Positions 37,384-50,299 are shown, numbered from the stretch's first letter. The stretch is DNA of 64,000 bases from Plotosus lineatus (GCA_024760905.1 CM045729.1:50406080-50470079); one strand, 5' to 3'. Notes: generated from the sequence alone by a model not told the origin. Numbers and translations: made by a program.

Positions 37384-37728
37384 AGGGCAGTGGTGGTCTA
37401 GTGGTATAAGGCGCCGGATCGCTGATCCAAAGGTTGGGGGTTCGATTCCCACTCTCCACAGGGTTGTCACTGTCCTCCCCAGTGCAGCTAACTGGGTTAT
37501 CAAAGGCCGGCCATGTCTCTCACTGTCTATGGTGTGAGGCATGTAAAAGAACCATTGCTGACTTTCGACAAGAGTAGGCTGCAAAGCCGTCGGCGTGTTT
37601 CCACCCTGTGATGGCCTGGCGAGCTGTCCAGGGTGTACTCTGCCCTCGCCCAAAGTTGGCTGGGATGGGTGCCAGCCTCCCCGCGACCCTAATTAGGATG
37701 AAGCGGTTACAGAAAATGAACTGAACTG
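37384..37728 (+). mobile_element. SINE, L2-tail form, full length
   Basis: The best full copy. Head GGCAGTGGTGGTCTAGTGGT (A-box region) and B box GGTTCGATTCCC, body, then L2-like tail to GCGGTTACAGAAAATGAA. It is flanked by the 12-bp direct repeat AAAACTAACACC (37372-37383 and 37729-37740), so it is a clean retrotransposition event. Confidence 0.92.
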
Positions 37729-38145
37729 AAAACTAACACCCCGAGTGTCTATTTTCATATGGACCAATGTACTACAATGGAGAATGTTATCACAAAATCA
37801 TTTTTTTTGCTAATCACATTCACCCTCAAAAAAGGCTGAATTTTCATTTCTTGGGCTCTGTTAAAAATATCTGAAAATATATTTGTTTATACTCATGAAC
37901 TTTTTATTTGAATTTGCAAGTAAAAAGCCAACGGACATTATGTATTGAAATGTACAGTTTATGGTGCTCAAAATATATTATGTAAAATAAAAGAATAGTT
38001 ATAGACATGCAGCATGGATATGTTTCACATTAGTCTGTTTTGCAGACATGGATTCTCCTTCAGTTTGCTGTTAGTTTTCAATCTCATCATGCAAGGTTAT
38101 GCATGTCTATCAGTCACAGCAACCTCTCTTTAATCTGAGAGCCAG

Positions 38146-38159
38146 TTAGAAACCCTCAC
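38146..38159 (-). promoter_or_regulatory. 5' splice donor and intronic in-frame stop after the giant exon
   Basis: The minus-strand sequence CTCAG|GTGAGGG is a near-perfect donor at 38160/38159. Reading through it adds only GEGF-stop. An intron-retained form would therefore end almost where the spliced form leaves the Xin exon. Confidence 0.6.
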
Positions 38160-41100
38160 CTGAGACACTGTAGCCTAGGCTTTTAAACACAGTTTCACTC
38201 TCAGACCACGCTTCCTGGAATTTTTCCAATAATTCATCAGCAGAGACCACAGGGGATACCTTCCCCTCTGGGGCCTTTTTCTTCACAGCATCGGCATAAG
38301 AGAATGGAGCATGCTGTGAGACAACACTCTCTGAATGTTTAGGTATGGCTGCGATGCTTCTTGCCCCTATAATATTTGCACCAGCTTCATCAACACTGGA
38401 GTAATGGTCTGTAACAGTTTTTGTATCTGAAAAGTCACAAAGATCATCTGAGTTTTCCAGCATTACATCTTGATACAGAGGCAGAGGTGAGATCTGCTGG
38501 CAGATCTGCTGTAATATTCGTTGAGGCTTATGCTTTGAAAATTGAGGTGTGGTTTCACTCACTCCTGATACCTGCTCCTCCTGTTTGTTTTGTTGTTCTT
38601 TGAAAGAAGAGCTTGGCTCAGCCATATCAGAATTGTCTTTTGTAATCTTGATGTTGTAGTCTGGTCTCTCTGGGGCTTCGTGTTCTTTAAGGATGTACAT
38701 CTTTGCCTCTGGGCTCTCAACTTTGCTGACCAGTCCAGACAATTCAATCTTGAAACCTTGTTCTTTCTCCTGTACTTTAGTCCCACCTTCTTTACTATCC
38801 AGCCCTAAATGCTTGGGGATATGAATGGTGTTTTTGTCTATGTCTGATATTCTCTGAGTCTTCTGTTGAATTGATGTTTTTGAGTGAGCTCCCTCTGAAC
38901 ATTCAGAATCTTTAAACTCTTTAAGCGTTTTTTCTTCCTCAGCAGGCTGAGAATCACTTCTGACTTGACAACGAAATGTTGATGGAGTTTCCACAAGCTC
39001 TGCCTTTTTCACTGTAGGATAGTGCACAGGATCAGGTGTTGGACCATAAGAATGTTTGGCCACATTCTGTGAGTCTCTATGTTTGATCAGATCTCTTCCT
39101 TCCTCACCAGGCTTGGAATCAGCTCTAATTTGGCAACGCAATGTTGATGGAATTTCCACAATCTCTGACTTTTTCCCTGTAGCTGACACAAGATGATGCA
39201 CAGGATGAGGTGATGGCCTAACTTCTTCTGAACACTCAGAGTCCTTGAACTCATTTAAATCTCTTTCTTCCTCTGTAGGTTTTGAATCGGTTTTAATCTG
39301 ACAGCGAAATGTTGATGGAACTTCCACAATCTCAGACTTTTTCCCAGTAACTGGGACAGAATGATGGCCAGGATCAGGGGAAGGTTCGTGGGAAAGTTTA
39401 ACAGTTGCTTCCCTAAGCCTTGTTAGACTGCTAGTTCTCCCTCGAGAGGGCGATGGAGAAGTTCTCCTTAATAGTGGTGTCGGTGTTTCAGACCTGCGGG
39501 GCGGAGGAGTAGGTGGCATTGGTGGAGGTGATGGTGCTACTTTCTGTGGTGAATCAGTTCGTCTTGTGGATTCAATGGTAATAAAGATAGGTGATGGTGA
39601 GCGCATTTTTAATGAAGGTGATCCTGTTCTGTGGTCTGAAGAATTTTTGCTCTTGCCTTGCTGCTTGCGACTTTCACGAGGGCTTTGTTTTTCCTCTATC
39701 TTTTTTTGACTTTCAACTTTTTTGGAGTCTATAGTGATTTTTGAAATCCTTTGAGCAGCCTTTCCTGAAACCACTTTTTCAGACATAGCTTCACATTCAT
39801 GTTTTTCATCAGTTGCAACATTCTTTTCAGCATCCATTAGTTTTATTTGAATGAGACTTTGTACACGAGTTACAATTTCTGTGAGTTTCTCCAAATTATG
39901 TTCATCTACAGCTTTTACCAAACTATTCTTTTCCCCTGGTCCAATAAGCCACTCTGGGATTTCATTGAGTAATGTTTTCACATGCTTAGAGTCCATTTTT
40001 TCTGAACCTTCCTGTAACTCTGAGATATAAGACAGCAACTTCTGAGCTTCTGCACATTTTTGTAATGCCCCTGTGTTCTCAGTCAAAGTCTTGGAAGGTT
40101 TCCTTTGTGTCAGTTCCCCTGTCACATTTGTGCTTTCATCTTTGGATTTCTGTTGGATGTCAACCTGTTCTTTCTTTTTCGCAGAAGACTTGGACTGTTT
40201 TTGAGACTTTACTATAGTGCCCTGTTGCTGCAAACTTTGTTGAACTTGACTCTCTGTGATGGTGATCTCCTCGTGGATCACAATGTGTTCTCCTTGAATG
40301 GTTTTGTGGGTCTGCACTACTGTAAATTCGTCTTGTCCCTGATTAGATGTCAAAACTGGAGATGTTACTTCTGGAGTAGAGGCAGGTAACTGAACACTGG
40401 TATTAATTTGTGTTTGCCCCTGGACTTGTTGAGTTGTGCCCTTTTCTTTCTTGGATTTAGCTCTCTTCTTTTTCCTTGAAGAGGCAAGTCCATTTTCAAC
40501 CTGCTTTTGTGTGGCCTGCTTTTCCACTTTAATTTCTGTTTCTATGACTTTTCTTTCTCTGTTCTCGCTCACCTCTATATTTTCTGGTGCTACCTTTACT
40601 GCTTGAGTTTGAGCTCCAGGCTTTTTTTCTGTACCCTCATCTTTAGTATGGCTTTTCTTTGCTTTTTGAACCTTTTGCTCATCTTTGTTAATTACAGCAT
40701 CAATATTTACTTTTGTGGCATTGCTCTGATCAGGGAATGCTATTCTCTGGTCAGTTTGTGCTGAGATCATAACCTGCTGACTTTCCTCAAGTGAATCCTT
40801 TTCAGGCACACTGTAATTTACAGAATCTTTCTTGATACTTTCTAACACATTTGCACTACTTACATGGTCATCAGTAGTAACAAGTTGAAGATCTTTCTCC
40901 TCCCCTAGTGGTAGTACATTTGAAGTTACTTGTGCAGTACTGCTAATAACCGTCTCTGACTGTTTAACAGAAGTCGTAGTCACTTGAGGAACACTAGATG
41001 TCAAGGACCGATATTTCTTCTTCTTTTTGGATGTGGTAGATGTGGTCAGCTGCTGAGTCGAAGTGCTTTGAGATGTCTGATAAGAGATAACAGACTGCTT

Positions 41101-44100
41101 AACTGAGGAAGTACTGTCAGTTTCAGAATGAGCTTTTTCATTTGTGGAAGAGATTAAAGGCTTGCTTGGTGAAACCTCTGAATGTGTAGTATTCCTGGGT
41201 GAATCAGACACCTCTGAGTCTGATACCATTTTGGTCGCATTATTTTCTGTGTTCTCTGGTGGGTAATCAAACAGTGTGCCCTGTTCAAAATGTACAGTGC
41301 TCTTGCCTCCTGAGGAAAACGTTTCAAGAGTTGCAGTGACGGTCTCATGCATGTCAGTTTCAAAGGCTGGTGAGCTGGATGATGTGTGCCTCGCCTTTTG
41401 CTGCTCTCTGTATTTTTGCTCAGCCTTAATTAGTGGAGTTTTGAAGTTACTTATCTGAGATGGTAGTGACAGTGAATCTAGTGGAATAAGACCCAAGGGA
41501 GGGTGTGAGCACTCAGCTGGCTTCTCTAAAATGGATGATTGGATCACAGATGAGACCAGAGTGGATGAGACCGATGAAACCATACATTCTGGTTCGCTGA
41601 TTTTTTTCACTGTTTCAGGGCTTATATGCACTTGCAAATCTGATCTGGAATGAGTATCCATTTTTTCAAAATGTATGACTGGTTCCAATTTTGGCACTTT
41701 ACACAAGACCGGAGCTTTAACAGGCTTCGCTGTCAGTTTGCTAGGCTTGGTTGGTGTTATATTGTGAATAAGGTCTAGCTCCATCTGAGTTGGAGGAGGG
41801 GGAAGGAATTCTTGTTCAATTGCAGGAGGAGGTGGTGGAGTAGGCGGGGGAGGTAAATGGTGAGGATCTGATTTTATCAAGTCACAAGGAGGTGGGCTGG
41901 GTGGTGGGGGAAGGTCATTATCACTCTGGATAATGGGAGGAGGGGAAGGAAAGAGAAGGCTATCATAATCTGGAGGAGGAGATGGATCAGGCAAGTCAGA
42001 CACAGGCAATGAAGATGGGAGACATGGCACATGAACCTCTTGCTCTTTGTCTTTATTCCTTATTATACCTTTCAGGTTTCTTTTGAGGTTCTGAAATTCA
42101 GTCTTTAAAGTTTTAACCTCATGAGTCTGTAATATTGTTTTGTGTTTTAGCACACTGTCATTTGATGCATGTGTATGGGCTGTGTTTTTCCCTTGACATG
42201 TGGATTCACTTTGCACTGCTTTGGTGGTCAAAACCTTTTGTACATCACTTTTCTTTGTGTTTTTGTTTAAATTCTTCACTGCACTGCCAGAGGAGTGGAT
42301 CTCCTGTTGAGGAGGTGATGGAGTTTTTGCTTTGGGGCCTTTCCTTTTTGGTTCTTTTCGGGGAATCTTTGGGCTTTCTCGTTGTGCTGTTTCTAGCAAG
42401 CATTTTATTGTACCCTTAACATCACCTTTTATCACCTCCTCTTTCTCTGACTGCACCAGCCCTTGTGTCTCATATAGTGATTTTATTGACAGCTTCACAT
42501 CACCCTCTGTGCTGGCCCTGCGTTGCATTTTGGGAGATGAAGGAGGTTCTAATAAGAGCTTAATGGTCCCTTTCACATTTCCCTGGACTTCGATCTCTTG
42601 CTGGTAAACGTTTTGCTCATTAGAAGCATCTTGTAGGCTCTTCAGGGCCAAATTAATGTCACCCTTGACAATTTCATCTTTCTCTACTTCCCTCACTGCT
42701 TGTTTGGTTTCCTCCAGAGACTTTAATATACCTTTGATATCACCTGGAACTAAATCTTCACTAACAATTTGAACTTTAGCAGTTGCTAAGTCTTTCAGTG
42801 AGTTCAATGCTCCTTTGATGTTGCCAGGGATAATTTCAGGCTTTTCCACCTCTTTAGAATGCGTTTGAGCATCTTGAAGAGATTTGAGGGCAGTAGATAT
42901 GTCACCTTTTACAATCTCCTCTTTCTCTAGAACAATTGACTGATTTATAGATTGTGTTAGTGAGTTCAGAGTGGCTCTTAAATCGCCTCCTACTATTTCT
43001 TCTTTCTGGAGATGTTCAGTTGAAGGCTCTGTCAAAAATACTTTGACTGTATTATAGACATCACCAGGCAAAATATCCTCTGCATCCACCAGGCGATGAA
43101 TTTTAGCTTGATTATACATAAGACTTTGTTTTTTCTCTCTAATATCACCACCAACAATTTCTTCCTTTTCTTGTCTTGTTGTTTCTATCTCGGTCGGCTC
43201 TGCTTGGAGCTGTTTCAGGTAGTCCAGCGCCCCGGACTCGATGCAAGTTGAATAAAAGCTCACATTTCCCTTCTCTGTGTCGCCTACTTTAATTTTAACA
43301 ATCTGATCTGTGTCTGGATTATTCAGTTTTTCTAGACAACCTTTTACATTCCCGCTGATCACCACATCTTCTTTTTTAATATTGGTATCCTCTTGTTTAA
43401 AAAGAGAATATATAGTCATGCGAACGTCTCCTTTTTCATCCTCCTGAATAAGAATGCCACGCTTGCCCATACTGTCTTCTTTCAGTAGGTTGTTTATGGT
43501 TTCTTGAATGTCACCTCGAATAATTTCCTCTTTTTCTACATTAATACCGGTCTCCTGGTTGAACAGCTGTTCTACCGTGCTAGCGATATTTCCTCTTTCC
43601 TGTGGACTAATAACAATCCCTTTTTCTTTTGTCTCTTGGCGGTAGAGAAGATTCATCATGATGCTCTGCAAGTCTCCTTTGATAATTTCGTCCTTATGAA
43701 TCTCAGGAGGCTCTTTATTCAATAGATTATACTTAGCCATTCGCACATCCCCAATCTCATCAGTTTCTATGATAATCCCTTTGGATTCCACCATTCTGTG
43801 ACTGTATAGCTCATTAAGAGTTTCCTTTATACTTTTACCAATTATTTCAGTTTTCTCTGCACTGTTTGCATTGAAGTTCGGAAATGGAGTAGTTTCAAAA
43901 AGCCAAGTTGTTGTTTTTACATCTCCCTTGGGTATTTCTTCATGGGTGAGCTGTGTAGTCTCCCCCTTTTCATTGATGCTATTAAGTGTATTTTTTTCAA
44001 ACAACCACACAGATTGTTTTACATCTCCTTTGACCTCTTCTTCCACAACAACTGTATCCATCTGGTTTTCAGTGTTTTCCCCATGGATCTGATCAATGGT

Positions 44101-47100
44101 ACAAGTCTCAAACATCCATTTAGCTGCCCTTACATTGCCTTTATTAATCTCACTCATGCTAACAGTCCGGACTAAGTTCTGTGACATCAAGTCAGATTCA
44201 AATCGCTCTTTGTTTGCCCTAACATCACCCCCTTTAATGTCCTCCACTGTTTTAACAGAGGTTTGGCTGTGGTCAGCAATCCTGTCAAGAGGTTGTGTTT
44301 CAAATTTCCATCTAGCAGAACTGACATCACCTTTTATAACATCTTCTTCAGTAACAGCTTTGATCACATAGACTTCATCAGTATCTCTAATGGAATCAAG
44401 AGGCTTTGTTTCAAATAACCAACGGGCACCCACCACATCCCCTTTTAGTATTTCTTCTTTTGTAACCGTGGTCACTTCATGGTAATGTCCTTCCTTGTCC
44501 TGGATGGCATAAAGTGGCTGAGTTTCAAACATCATTGCATATTTTTTAACGTCTCCTTTTTCCTCCTTCTCAAAAGTTATTTTTTGCTGTTTTTCCATGT
44601 TTGACTCAGCAGAGTTTTCTTGGATACTATCAAAGGTACACGTCTCAAAAATAAATCGGCCCTTATCCACATTGCCTCCCTGGATATTAGTCACAGTGCG
44701 TGTCTCCTTTGCTTCATCTGGGTTTTCCTGGGTTGTTTCTATTGGATAGTTTTCAAAAAGCCATTTGCAGTCTCTTACATTTCCTTTCTTAATGTCCTCA
44801 GCCTGGTCTGACCTCAGTTGGCGCATGAATTCTTCTGAGGTTGAGGTCATGACATCAGAGGACTGGTTTTCAAATATGTATTTCATTTGTGATACATTTC
44901 CAGACTGAATATCAATCTCAGTTACCTGCTTAAAAGGGCATTCGTCCTCTCCAGCCATGTTTTCAGTGTTCTCAGTCTCAAAGAGGAAGCAAGCCGTACG
45001 TACATCTTTCCCTTGAATGTCTTCTTGTTTCACAGTGCATGCTTTCAGTATAGTCTCCGACTCATCTCGGATAGTATCAAGTGCTTGAGTTTCAAAGAGC
45101 CAGGTGCAGGTTTTAACATCACCTTTATGAACCTCGTTATTTACATTTTCACTCTGGAGCTCTACCTTTTCATACAACACATCCATAGGTTTGGTCTCAA
45201 ATAGCCACTTACAGGTCTTTACATCACCTTTCACTTCATCGGTTGTCTCTTTAATAACACACTCTTCATCTTCAATATTGCTGAAATATTTGATGGCATC
45301 AAGAGGCTGTGTTTCAAAAAGCCATTTCGCTGTTTTGACAGTACCTGTTTCGACTTCTTGCTGAGTTATCCCTTTAATGACTTGGTACTTGCTTATACTT
45401 AAGTCAAACTGGTCAATAGGGCAGGTTTCAAACATCCACTTACAGGTTTTTACATCTCCTTTCACAATCTCTTCACGCCTCACAGTTTTCACTTCATGAT
45501 ACTGGCCTGAGCTGTCCTGCATAGCATAAATTGGGGCAGATTCAAAGAATTCTTTGTTGGATTTTACAGAACCCTGAGTCACTCCTTCAATTTGAATTCT
45601 TTGACTTTCATCATATCCACTCATATCATATGTTTCAAAGATTTGCATGTAATTTGTTACATCCACTTTTTCAATATCCTCTACATTTACTGTTCTAATT
45701 TCTTCCTTTCTTTCATCCCTAATTTGTTCTAGTGGCTGACTTTCAAATACCAGTTTCTGGTGTTGAACATCACCCTTCTCCTCTTCAGTTGTCACCATTT
45801 TTTTTAGTTTTCCCACTTCTGCTAGTTGATTCAACTCATCTTGTGGAACACTTTCAAAAAATTGCCTCACACTCTGAACATCACCTCCAATAATTTCTTC
45901 GGTGTTCAAAGGTCTGGAATTAGAATCATCCTTTAAGGTGTCCATAGACTGAGTCTCAAATAGCCAACAATTCATGCGCACATCACCTTTGTAGCTTTCT
46001 TCATCTATCTGTTCAATGTTAATCATTTTCATCACTTCTTTCTTTTCTTCTCTAATGTCCTCCAGTCTCTGGTTTTCAAAGAGCCATTTCTGATGTTTTA
46101 CTTCACCTTTGTCATCTACACCAGCTATTTTCTTTAGCTTTCCCAATCCATCATCCCAATTTTGTATGTCCTCTAGAGGCGGATTCGTCAACATCCGTCT
46201 TTGTTGATGAAGATCCCATCTGTCTTCATCAGCTGCCACCCTTTTCTTCAGCTTTCCCACCTCTGGCAGTTCTTTTAATTCTTCTAATGGTGCTACTTCA
46301 AATAAATGTCTTACTGTTTTTACATCACCACCTAGGATTTCAGTGGTGATGCCTTTGGAGTTGGAATCGTCCTTTAGAGTATCCATGGGCTGCGTTTCAA
46401 AAAGCATGCACTGCTTTCGAACATCGGTCCCACGAGTCTCCTCTTTCTGCTGCCTGAGTATCCTTTCCCATTCTTCATTTGAAGAATCCAGCTTTTTTGT
46501 CTCGAATAACCATCTTCCATTTTTTACATCACCTTTGATATTGTCTACCAATGAAATACTCAAGACAAGCCAAGCTGTGGAAAGGTCCTTAGTGATTTTA
46601 TCAAGGGGTTGCATTTCAAAAAACCACCGTGATGTTTTGACATCACCTTTCTCTGTCTCTTCACGGCGAACAGAGGTAATTTCTACTATTTGACCAGAAT
46701 GCTCCCTCAGAACACACATACACTGGGTCTCATAGCGCCAGACAGTTACCTTCACATCAGCTTTAATCTCTTCCATGACAGATCTCAGACATAGAAGGTC
46801 CTTTTCATCTATAGTTTCAGTATCGCCAAAAGAATCCATTCCCTGGTTTTCAAACATGTACCGCATAGATTGGACAGTACCATGGGTTACTTCTTGTGTG
46901 AAGACAACCTCTTTGGTTTTCTCACTGTCACCATGCATCTTATTCAGTGAATCCATTGGCTTGGTTTCATGCATCCAGGCTGCTGTACGAATATCTTTTT
47001 TACCTATTTCATTGTAAGAAGCTTTCTTTGCAGAGTAACTAGTGTCTCGCTCTAACATGGGTTGGCTCTCAAATAGCAATGCAGTGCTTTTTACATCACC

Positions 47101-47721
47101 TCTGGATATGATTTCTTGCTGAACGATATTTCTGCTGTCCTCATCATCATCTGAAGAGTTTTTAATACAGTCAAGAGGTTTATTCTCAAACATCCAGCAC
47201 ATAGACTGTACTTCCCCTCTCAGGATTTCATCCCATTCCAGATATTCCCTTTCTGGGCTTCTGTTAGGGCTGCTACCACTGTTTTCATACTGGTGTATGG
47301 TATCTTGTACATCACCTACCATCTTCTCATCCATATCCATCTCATTTACCTCATTGTATAAATCTTGCTCCACGTCTTTCCTAAAATCAGGGTGAATGTG
47401 CTTGCACAGGCGCCTCACTTCCAGTAATTCTTTTTGTTTACAGTATTGATCTTTTTGAATGAAGTGCTTCTTCGAGGGTGTTGGTTCAGGGGGCTCTGGG
47501 AAACCTGTGTCTTCATAGAGGTCCTCCAGTAAGTCTGGTGGTGGAGGAGGTAAATAATCCAAATCTTCATTGTCACTGGACAACACAGAGCCTAAGTGCC
47601 CTGAATCTGTACCTGAAGCTTCTACTGTATTGAATGATAGGACAGAAATGCCACCCATGAAGCCCTGATTATATACGTTTACATCTGAAGCCTGCTGAGT
47701 ATGGTGTACTTTATGTTCAGT
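38160..47721 (-). CDS. xirp2: xirp2 giant Xin-repeat exon
   Basis: This single exon has 9,562 nt and encodes 3,187 residues of Xin actin-binding repeat protein 2. Family members bind and stabilise actin filaments at intercalated discs, myotendinous junctions and stereocilia. In full-length numbering the layout is: polyproline YLPPPPPDLLED near 165, matching the EVH1-type motif of Xin proteins; the conserved LCKHIHPDF segment; about 32 Xin repeats of the form GDVKT-x2-WLFETQPLD from about 245 to 1,390; about 17 degenerate GDI/GNV units to about 1,890; proline-rich stretches near 2,030-2,090 and 2,845; and a threefold repeat near 2,890-3,055. The acceptor is TTACAAAAG|ACTGAA (phase 0) and the donor CAG|GTGAGG (phase 1). 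If that donor is unused, the frame ends after ...GEGF at 38146. The frame is intact throughout. I cannot decide between the fish paralogues xirp2a and xirp2b. Confidence 0.95.
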
Positions 47722-47955
47722 CTTTTGTAAAGAAAGAAAAAGAATTAGATTATTTAGCAGAATCATCTGAGCCCTTTTGTATCATAGCTGAAATGTCAGA
47801 TATGATTGGACAATCAAGTGAAGAAATAAATGAATACAATTTTTTTTTTGCAAAGTCATAGAAAAAATACATAATAGTTTTTAAGACAATGAATACAAAT
47901 TGTATATTTCAAAATAGAATGGACTGAAGATAATAATTAGAACAAGGCTAATTAC

Positions 47956-48050
47956 CTTAATTTTCTTATTTGGGGCAGCTTCCTCAATGGTTTTTTCAAA
48001 ATGCTGAGCCAGTTCTCTGGCAGAGAGTTTTGGATAATACTCCTCCTCAT
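47956..48050 (-). CDS. xirp2: xirp2 coding exon 4
   Basis: This exon has 95 nt, with acceptor TTGGTTGCAG|AT and donor AAG|GTAATT. It enters in phase 1 and leaves in phase 0. It encodes (D)EEEYYPKLSARELAQHFEKT and onward to KKIK. The block S-A-R-E-L-A-Q-H-F-E-K-T is a conserved N-terminal segment of Xin-family proteins. The phase-0 exit fits both the giant Xin-repeat exon and the first LIM exon, so this is the branch point for alternative splicing. Confidence 0.87.
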
Positions 48051-48589
48051 CTGCAACCAAATAATATAATTTTAGTTTGTCTTCAGTGCAGAAATTAACA
48101 TTAACAATGATGATTAATTATAAAAGAACTGAAATAAAACATAACAATTGGCGATTAATAAATGCATGACTATTTTGCCCCCCCCAAAAAAAAAACAAAA
48201 AAATCTAACAAAAGGGTGAAAAAATAATTACCAATTGTTCTACACTGTTACTCTCTCAGTATGCATTCAAAAGTTATTCCTGACTACACAAATTTGTACT
48301 GCTCCTTCCACACTTCCTTGATTATACAGTGCTTATTTTTTAAAAATAATCAGTAATAGTAATGTGACCACAATGGAAACCATCATTTACATTTATGCTG
48401 TTCGGCCTATTTTGTGCCATCTAAAATGAAATTTAAAGATTTTGGTCCTCAAATTATTTATTTTTTAGAAAGTAGTAAAAAAGTATTTGTATTAAATGTA
48501 ATTCTAACACTGGTTAGTACCACGGCTACTGGTGTAATTTCTCATCTCAGGCTACAGTCTGTGAAGCACTCTGCTTGTCATCCCTTTGC

Positions 48590-48760
48590 TTGTGTGGGCT
48601 TCTTCTATGTTTTCTTGTTTCCACCCACTTCTCAAAAACATTCTAGTAGGTGGATTAGATATGATAAATTTACTATAGGTGAGAATAAGTGTATGAATGT
48701 GTTCGTGTGTTTGCATGGTGGCCCTGGGATGGACTAAGATTCCATTTAAGGTCCCTTATT
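48590..48760 (+). mobile_element. Degraded L2 3' fragment in xirp2 intron
   Basis: GTGTTTGCATGGTGGCCCTG and GGGATGGACTAAGATTCCAT follow the L2 3' order. Confidence 0.4.
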
Positions 48761-48764
48761 TCTA

Positions 48765-49190
48765 TTGTTCCTTGGATCCTTGCTGTGTCCACTGCAAACC
48801 TCACCAGGACAAAGAGGACAAAGTAATGACAGAATAATGTATTTATTAATTTAGCACTTTGGTGGCACGTTGATACAATATTTTATATCCAGGAGTGGTT
48901 TAAAGAGAATCTCTAGGATTTGCATTGAATCAATCAACAGGATGACAATCCAGGATGACTGTGTGCCTTGTTTTATTTAAAGGACAAGGACCTATCAAAG
49001 TCTAATCTATACCACACACATTTATAAAAGAATCTCTTGGCATGAACAGAGGAGATTGATGAGTACGTACATCAAAAAGAGTTGTTGATGCTTATCAGAC
49101 TGAATTTTTTTGAGGAAACTATCTTTAAGAAAATAAAGACCATTCTTCCCTTTTTGTGGCCAATCAACAAAGAACAGTACAAGACCGTCT
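48765..49190. other. xirp2 intron, unassigned
   Basis: No recognisable feature. Confidence 0.5.
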
Positions 49191-49197
49191 GTCTGTC

Positions 49198-49352
49198 TGT
49201 CTTCGTTTTGGCTTTTTCCCTTTTACTCGGGAGTCGCCACAGCGAATCATCTGATTCGCACGTTTTTGATTTTTGGCAGAGGTTTTTACGTTGGATGCCC
49301 TTCCTGTCACAACCCTTTAGCAAGGGACAGAAACACGCTGACGACTTTGCAG
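49198..49352 (-). mobile_element. SINE fragment, RTE-tail form
   Basis: Tail half only: GCTGTGGCGACTCCCGAGTA on the minus strand, preceded by GGTTGTGACAGGAAGGGCAT. Confidence 0.75.
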
Positions 49353-49359
49353 CCTACAG

Positions 49360-50130
49360 TACAACAGTACAAGACCAAGGTGTGTAATAGTCTGCGAGGT
49401 TACATGAGCCTATCATCAAGGCACTGCTCTAAAAAAAGAATATTGCGGCCCATCTTAACTTAACCTACAAATGGAACATCTCAGTCTCAAAACAGATCTG
49501 TTAAAAAGAACACATTTTGTGAATTTTTTTAACACATCGGCATGTTTGATAAAGGACAACAATTTTTTTTTTCCTTTTTGATTGGCAGAGTATTAATTGG
49601 CTTGATATGATTTTAACGATTACATCAGCACCACAGTTCACAATGTGATTGGACAGTATTTTAACACATATTGTAAGGTCAGTCTTGTAAAATATGTTTT
49701 TTTTAAATACTCGGATGATTCAACACAACATGTGTTTAAATTGCAATAGCACCTAACGTGTGTAGGATACTGATGCATCATTTCTGAGTGTGTTAAGATA
49801 TTAAACTGTTAAAATCATGCTAAGTGCAGAAGTACATAAAAACCTCTACTCTTTATCAAATATATAATAGGTATATATTTTTAAAAATGTAGAATAATGC
49901 AACCCAACTGTGGTCCTGGAGCCCCTCTGCCATACATATTTTAGTGTTATACCTTCCTTCACTAGACCTGATAAGTAAAAGTTAATGTACAACCGTATTT
50001 GAACTGATGTGTGTCCATTAGGCTGGTGAAACACTTCAATGTGCATGGCATGGTGTCCTCCAGGACTAGGTTCGACCCTGTGGAATGTTGTATAGAAATG
50101 TACAGCTAAAAATCGATGTTATAAATTCTC
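49360..50130. other. xirp2 intron, unassigned
   Basis: AT-rich, no feature supported. Confidence 0.5.
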
Positions 50131-50132
50131 AC

Positions 50133-50196
50133 CATTCTCAATATGATGTTTTTCAACACTAGAGGCTTCCTCCTGGTGAACAGTCTGATGTGACAC
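50133..50196 (-). CDS. xirp2: xirp2 coding exon 3
   Basis: This short exon has 64 nt, with acceptor TTGAATAG|GTGTCA and donor AATG|GTGAGAAT. It enters in phase 0 and leaves in phase 1. It encodes VSHQTVHQEEASSVEKHHIEN plus the first base of an Asp codon completed by exon 4. The product is acidic and histidine-rich with no known fold. The phase match on both sides is the main evidence. A pogo-like MITE lies about 100 bp upstream in the intron. Confidence 0.78.
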
Positions 50197-50299
50197 CTAT
50201 TCAAAAATATGCAATAATTATAATCTACACTGAAATATAGATCAAATTCAAGACCAAGACGTACAAATGGTGTTGCACAGATAGTGAATTATAGAATTA

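Noticed and set aside
37384..37460. Possible tRNA genes at SINE heads (also 27048, 61452, 58800)
   Set aside because: A and B boxes are visible, but each is joined to a SINE body and tail with target duplications, and the cloverleaf is degraded. They are SINE promoters, not tRNA genes.
40105..40764. Plus-strand open frames opposite the giant xirp2 exon
   Set aside because: They mirror a long conserved coding exon on the other strand, have cysteine/phenylalanine-rich composition typical of antisense frames, and show no domain.
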